17,942 bases of DNA. Source: Sedimenticola sp. Its GTDB lineage: Bacteria > Pseudomonadota > Gammaproteobacteria > Chromatiales > Chromatiaceae. The notes under the pieces were generated by a model. That model was not told the DNA's origin, did not search any database, and saw nothing but the letters and a program-made list of their open reading frames with translations. Positions within the stretch are counted from its first letter, which is position 1. Each line of letters begins with the position of its first letter. Below are positions 15,219-17,942 of the stretch, in pieces. The stretch covers positions 1-17,942 of the forward strand of contig JAUUYI010000006.1 in assembly GCA_030590525.1 (NCBI GenBank), written 5' to 3'. Made by a program: the position numbers and the translations under genes.

Positions 15219-15781
15219 GGGCGTGCCGTTTGGTCGGGCACCAGATCTTCGTAGACCAGCATGGCCACAACCCAGAGAAACTCAGTGACCTGCATCAAAG
15301 ACTCCTCACTCTCCTCATCCTCCTCCAGGGCGTCCAGATCCATGCGCGTGATGTTACTGATGTCCTGTAACGCCTCACGGGTATGGTCCGACAGCGCCTG
15401 CTCGGCCGCAGCACCGGCCAGGCCGACACCATAGAGAAAGCCCTGGCACCAATCGCACACCCCCACTGCCCGCTGCCGAATGGGTCGGTCGTCACTGGGA
15501 AGTAACGGAGAAAAACCCAGACCCGGCTCCTCGATCGCCTTCCAGGTCTCCTCGCACAACACCCGCAGGGTACGCTGGCAATCATCCACCAATCCCTCGT
15601 CATCATCCGCTGGATGCGTCAACACTTCCGCCAGCCAGCGATCCAGGCCCTCCTGCCGCCCGGTACAGAGCAGACCACAGATCACGCCATGGGCCTCGGA
15701 CCCGCTCAGCTCCAGATCCGCCGAGGCCAGTCGACGTTCCACTCGCTCGAGGTCAAGCATTTGATCAGGCATCCAGTTCAT
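15215..15781 (-). CDS. ygfB: YgfB-like UPF0149 family protein
   Basis: A 188-residue acidic protein of the YgfB/YecA (UPF0149) type. The family pattern is visible as ELSGSEAHGVICGLLCTG near 24-41, then CDWCQGFLYGVGLAG near 109-123, and an acidic DALEEDEESEESLMQVTEFLWVVAM C-terminal part. E. coli YgfB is a similar length and sits in the same position before pepP. Its role is not settled; reports tie it to gene regulation in Pseudomonas. ATG at 15781 is used, but in-frame ATGs at 15772 and 15760 are possible, and none has a strong ribosome binding site. It is divergent from the ZapB-like gene, with 117 bp between. Confidence 0.92.
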   Translation of the reverse strand: MNWMPDQMLDLERVERRLASADLELSGSEAHGVICGLLCTGRQEGLDRWLAEVLTHPADDDEGLVDDCQRTLRVLCEETWKAIEEPGLGFSPLLPSDDRPIRQRAVGVCDWCQGFLYGVGLAGAAAEQALSDHTREALQDISNITRMDLDALEEDEESEESLMQVTEFLWVVAMLVYEDLVPDQTARP

Positions 15782-15861
15782 AAATTCATGGTCTCAGGGA
15801 TATTTTCTCCCATGCCCAGACGGAAAATGCAAATGATAGCACGTTGATCAGGCCTGCACCG

Positions 15862-15890
15862 TTGACCCACGGGGTGGGTCACTCTATATT
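15862..15890 (+). promoter_or_regulatory. Sigma-70-type promoter for the zapB-like/zapA pair
   Basis: TTGACC (15862-15867) and TATATT (15885-15890) are separated by exactly 17 bp, a near-ideal housekeeping promoter. Transcription would start around 15896-15898, one to three bases before the ATG at 15899, so the mRNA would be nearly leaderless. Confidence 0.7.
15863..15881. promoter_or_regulatory. Perfect 8-3-8 palindrome over the zapB-like promoter (operator candidate)
   Basis: TGACCCAC-GGG-GTGGGTCA spans most of the -35 box and the first part of the spacer. Exact symmetry at this location fits a repressor-binding site. It lies upstream of the predicted transcription start, so it would not be in that mRNA. 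Confidence 0.55.
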
Positions 15891-15898
15891 TAGAGGTT

Positions 15899-16132
15899 AT
15901 GGATAATGAACGTCTGCGCAGCCTGCCTGAGACAGAGCTGAAACAGCTGGAGGTCCGTGTGGAAGAGTTAGTCCGCACCGTCGGCCTGCTCCAGAGTGAG
16001 AATGGCGCCCTGCGCTCCAAGCAGGAGCAGCTGGTGGGCGAACGGGCCGAGCTGCTGGAGAAAAGCGAAACCGCCAGGACCCGTGTGGAAGCGATGATCA
16101 CCCGCCTGAAATCAATGGAAACCAACCTGTGA
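15899..16132 (+). CDS. ZapB-like coiled-coil protein (TIGR02449 type)
   Basis: A 77-residue, nearly all-helical protein rich in E, Q, L and R. Hydrophobic residues recur about every third or fourth position (RSLPETELKQLEVRVEELV, then TVGLLQSENGALRSKQEQLV), the mark of a coiled coil of ZapB type. Small proteins like this are commonly encoded just before zapA in gammaproteobacteria and are annotated as TIGR02449. A role beside ZapA at the division ring is inferred from that linkage and from the fold. The ATG at 15899 has AGAGG only two bases upstream, an awkward spacing, and the predicted transcript starts almost at the ATG. Its TGA overlaps the zapA GTG (GTGA). Confidence 0.85.
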   Translation: MDNERLRSLPETELKQLEVRVEELVRTVGLLQSENGALRSKQEQLVGERAELLEKSETARTRVEAMITRLKSMETNL

Positions 16133-16434
16133 ACGACAACACTGTCCCGGTAAAAATCCATATCCTGGACAAAGAGTATCGGATCGCCTGCGAGCAGAGT
16201 GAGCGGGAGGCATTACTCGACTCCGCCCAGTATCTGGACCAGAAGATGCGTGAGATCAGAGGGGGGGGGAAGGTGATAGGAACCGACCGTATTGCCGTGA
16301 TGGTGGCCCTCAACCTCGCGCATGAACTGCTGGAGCAAAGAAACCGCAAGGATGACAGCGCGGAAATAATCAGCAAGCGCCTGAAAAACATGCAGGAAAA
16401 GATAGAGGCGGCCCTGGGTCAGGGCAGTCACTAA
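16129..16434 (+). CDS. zapA: Cell division protein ZapA
   Basis: ZapA binds FtsZ and promotes bundling of its filaments at midcell. The 101-residue protein has the family layout. An N-terminal globular part is seen in VKIHILDKEYRIACEQSE and ALLDSAQYLDQKMREIR. The segment TDRIAVMVALNLAHELLEQ, which corresponds to NTEQLVFIAALNISYELA of E. coli ZapA, comes next, and a C-terminal coiled coil (IISKRLKNMQEKIEAAL) follows. The start is GTG at 16129, overlapping the preceding stop as GTGA, so the two proteins are likely made together. In E. coli the 6S RNA gene follows zapA; here the downstream gap shows no recognisable 6S RNA. Confidence 0.93.
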   Translation: MNDNTVPVKIHILDKEYRIACEQSEREALLDSAQYLDQKMREIRGGGKVIGTDRIAVMVALNLAHELLEQRNRKDDSAEIISKRLKNMQEKIEAALGQGSH

Positions 16435-16591
16435 GGGCTCGCGGAATATTGAGAATCTATGGCGAAAATGGCTTGAAAATCAGCTTAGACATGTAGGTGA
16501 TCAGGTTGATATATGGGTTTAACTGGGTGCTTACGTTCCTGCGTCTATGCTGGCAATGGCATGCATCTGATGGCAAATAAACGAAAAAATT

Positions 16592-16672
16592 GCCGCGGAT
16601 CGCCGCGGATAAGATGCGGGTTTCAGTCTGTTTCAGGTTTTTAGCCGCGTTTAATCCGTGTTGATCCGCGGC
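16592..16672. repeat. CGCGGAT-type short repeats
   Basis: GCCGCGGAT occurs twice in direct orientation (16592-16610) and once inverted as ATCCGCGGC (16664-16672). The minus strand reads CGGATCAACACGGATTAAAC followed by GCGGC, giving an approximately 11-bp spacing. Such CGGAT repeats are seen in intergenic DNA of many bacteria; function is unknown. Confidence 0.6.
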
Positions 16673-16747
16673 TGAAGGTTTTCTCATGACAGGGCTGAGT
16701 TGCAAAAAGGTGAGCGACATCGTGTGAAAATCGAGCGGTGCCAAAGC

Positions 16748-16792
16748 AGCCCCTTTCAGGGGCTTTCCTCATACCACCCGTTTTACGGGTGG
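16748..16792. terminator. Two tandem hairpins between convergent genes, probable bidirectional terminator
   Basis: AGCCCC/GGGGCT (16748-16764, loop TTTCA) is followed by CCACCCGT/ACGGGTGG (16774-16792, loop TTT). Neither has a long T-run immediately after it: TTTCC follows the first on the + strand, and ATTTTTT starts about 11 bases after the second. Placement between zapA (+) and ubiU (-) supports a two-way terminator. Confidence 0.55.
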
Positions 16793-16863
16793 CTTGTGAT
16801 TCATTTTTTCGGCGGCCCTAAAATCCAGTCCCATCCTGTTATCTGAGATAGGTTTCCAGCGAA

Positions 16864-17859
16864 TCACTGCCAGGGCCTGCTGTAGGCGCCGAGGGTTGTC
16901 TGAGTGCCTTCAGAGACTTTGCCCAGCTCTGCCATCCACTCAGCACTGGGCCGGTAGTGCTCAGGATCCCGCTGGCAGGCGTCGAGCGCCGCGCGCCACA
17001 CTCGGGTGACCTGTGCCACATATACCGGGCTGCGCTGGCGTCCCTCGATCTTTATTGCCACCACGCCGGCTGTCTGAAGCGCAGGCAGCAGTTCCAGGGT
17101 ATTGAGGCTGGTGGGTTCTTCAAGCGCATGGTAGGTGTTGCCATCCACACTGAAGCTCCCCTTACAGAGTGTTGGATAGCCTGCTTTTTCACCGCTGCCA
17201 CAGCGCTCTATCAGAATGCCGCCCAAGTAGGTTTCCAGACCCCTGCTGGTCTCTCTCCACTCGACGTGGCTGGCTGGAGAGCAGGCGCCAAAAGTGTTTG
17301 GGGAGTGGCCGGTGGCGTAGGATGAGAGGATGCAGCGTCCCTCGACCATGACGCAGAGGCTTCCAAATCCAAACACCTCCACCTGCACTGTACTGTGCTC
17401 GGCCAGATGCTGTACCTGGCTGAGTGACAGCACTCGCGGCAATACCGCCCGCCGGATACCAAAATTATCCTGGTAGAACTTCAGTGCCTCATAGTTGGTG
17501 GCAGAGCCCTGAACCGAAAGGTGAAGGTTCAGCTCTGGATAGTTTTCTGCGGCATAATCCAGCACCCCTAAATCGGCGGCGATCATTGCATCTACCTGGA
17601 GGTCGGCTGCCTGATCCACCGCTTTTCGCCAACGTGGCCAGCCAGCAGGCTGTGGGTAGGTATTGAGGGCAAGAAATACCTTTACCCCCTTCTGACGGGC
17701 GTAACGAATCCCCTCCGCGATCTTTGCGGGGCCAAAATTGAGACCTGCAAAATGGCGGGCATTGGTATCATCCCGAAAACCGAAATAGACCGCGGTTGCG
17801 CCATTATCCACAGCGGCCTTCAGAGAAGGGAGATTACCAGCCGGACATACCAGTTCCAT
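16864..17859 (-). CDS. ubiU: UbiU, peptidase U32 family, oxygen-independent ubiquinone hydroxylation
   Basis: The 331-residue protein has the same length as E. coli UbiU (YhbU) and follows it closely from MELVCPAGNLPSLKAAV through DDTNARHFAGLNF to SEGTQTTLGAY. The four cysteines that hold the [4Fe-4S] cluster in UbiU are at the same positions: C169, C176, C193 and C232. With UbiV and UbiT, UbiU allows ring hydroxylation in ubiquinone synthesis without oxygen. UbiV is not directly downstream here; it may lie upstream of the window or elsewhere. The ATG at 17859 has an AAGG about 11 bases upstream inside the 23-bp repeat. No FNR-type site was recognised in the 83 bp visible before it. Confidence 0.95.
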   Translation of the reverse strand: MELVCPAGNLPSLKAAVDNGATAVYFGFRDDTNARHFAGLNFGPAKIAEGIRYARQKGVKVFLALNTYPQPAGWPRWRKAVDQAADLQVDAMIAADLGVLDYAAENYPELNLHLSVQGSATNYEALKFYQDNFGIRRAVLPRVLSLSQVQHLAEHSTVQVEVFGFGSLCVMVEGRCILSSYATGHSPNTFGACSPASHVEWRETSRGLETYLGGILIERCGSGEKAGYPTLCKGSFSVDGNTYHALEEPTSLNTLELLPALQTAGVVAIKIEGRQRSPVYVAQVTRVWRAALDACQRDPEHYRPSAEWMAELGKVSEGTQTTLGAYSRPWQ

Positions 17860-17865
17860 CTATAC

Positions 17866-17888
17866 AGTACCTTACCACTGAAATCTTG
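17866..17888. repeat. 23-bp exact direct repeat, copy 2
   Basis: Identical over 23 bases to 5738-5760 and in the same orientation on the + strand. Here it lies 7 bp upstream of the ubiU ATG and supplies the weak AAGG ribosome binding site. Confidence 0.9.
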
Positions 17889-17910
17889 AACAGAAATAAA
17901 AAGAAATCCC

Positions 17911-17942
17911 CGTAGGGTGGGCACGTTGTTTGTGCCCACCAA
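17911..17942. repeat. REP-like palindrome CGTAGGGTGGGCAC...GTGCCCACC
   Basis: A perfect 9-bp stem (17916-17924 with 17932-17940) and a 7-nt loop GTTGTTT. The CGTAGG lead and trailing AA match the elements at 10855 and 11006, with different but still complementary arms. It may continue past the window edge. Confidence 0.75.

Larger units (their letters stand above)
16435..16863. other. Non-coding gap between convergent zapA and ubiU
   Basis: This 429-bp stretch holds no gene that can be supported. The first 155 bp show nothing recognisable. Then come the CGCGGAT-type repeats (16592-16672), about 70 bp of unremarkable sequence, and two adjacent hairpins (16748-16792). The E. coli counterpart contains the 6S RNA gene, whose conserved bulged double-stem pattern was not recognised here. 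Confidence 0.7.

Noticed and set aside
16457..16744. A 95-codon open frame on the minus strand in the zapA-ubiU gap
   Set aside because: It runs through the CGCGGAT repeats, has no clear ribosome binding site, and its product shows no recognisable domain or regular composition.
16435..16863. 6S RNA expected after zapA by comparison with E. coli
   Set aside because: The long double-stem with a central bulge and the paired conserved ends were not recognised. Only an Rfam search could settle it.

Overview
The window reads as a compact chromosomal segment of a GC-rich gammaproteobacterium. The clearest reason is gene order: a zapA-type gene facing away from ygfB-pepP-ubiH-ubiI-gcvT-gcvH-gcvP is the arrangement of the Escherichia coli chromosome, and the proteins are close to E. 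coli forms (for example, the UbiU cluster cysteines fall at the same residue numbers). Two differences stand out: glycine decarboxylase is split into GcvPA and GcvPB, and dgkA is attached to the end of the gcv cluster. A sulfur-oxidising or Chromatiales-like host is only a guess, based on the split gcvP, the c-di-GMP genes and the repeat-rich gaps. No phage, integrase, transposase, CRISPR array, tRNA or rRNA was found.

Layout, left to right. 1-319 (-) is the 5' part of moaB (molybdenum cofactor). 416-4752 (-) holds two translationally coupled signalling genes, an HDOD-GAF-histidine kinase followed by a REC-PAS-GGDEF-EAL response regulator. 4825-5739 (+) is a divergent ParA/MinD-like protein with a degenerate P-loop. 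5797-10724 (-) is gcvT-gcvH-gcvPA-gcvPB-dgkA. 10725-11238 is a repeat island. 11239-15781 (-) is ygfB-pepP-ubiH-ubiI, covering two aerobic ubiquinone hydroxylases, an aminopeptidase and a UPF0149 protein. 15899-16434 (+) is a ZapB-like coiled-coil gene (TIGR02449 type) overlapping zapA. 16435-16863 is a non-coding gap with repeats and paired hairpins between convergent genes. 16864-17859 (-) is ubiU, for oxygen-independent ubiquinone synthesis.

Functionally, the window combines one-carbon and glycine metabolism, ubiquinone synthesis by both oxygen-dependent (UbiH, UbiI) and oxygen-independent (UbiU) routes, cell division (ZapA and partner), and a c-di-GMP signalling module.

The unusual content lies between genes. 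A degenerate 7-bp repeat, roughly NNCCTNG on the + strand, forms phased tracts in four places between 9.6 and 13.9 kb. It supplies the TAG stop codons of gcvT, ubiI and pepP and encodes part of the UbiH N-terminus. A long hairpin between gcvPA and gcvPB contains the gcvPB ribosome binding site and sits 5 nt after the gcvPA stop, suggesting translational coupling of the two P-protein subunits. The zapB-like/zapA promoter carries a perfect 8-3-8 palindrome across its -35 box and spacer and predicts an almost leaderless mRNA. An exact 23-bp sequence occurs twice, 12 kb apart.
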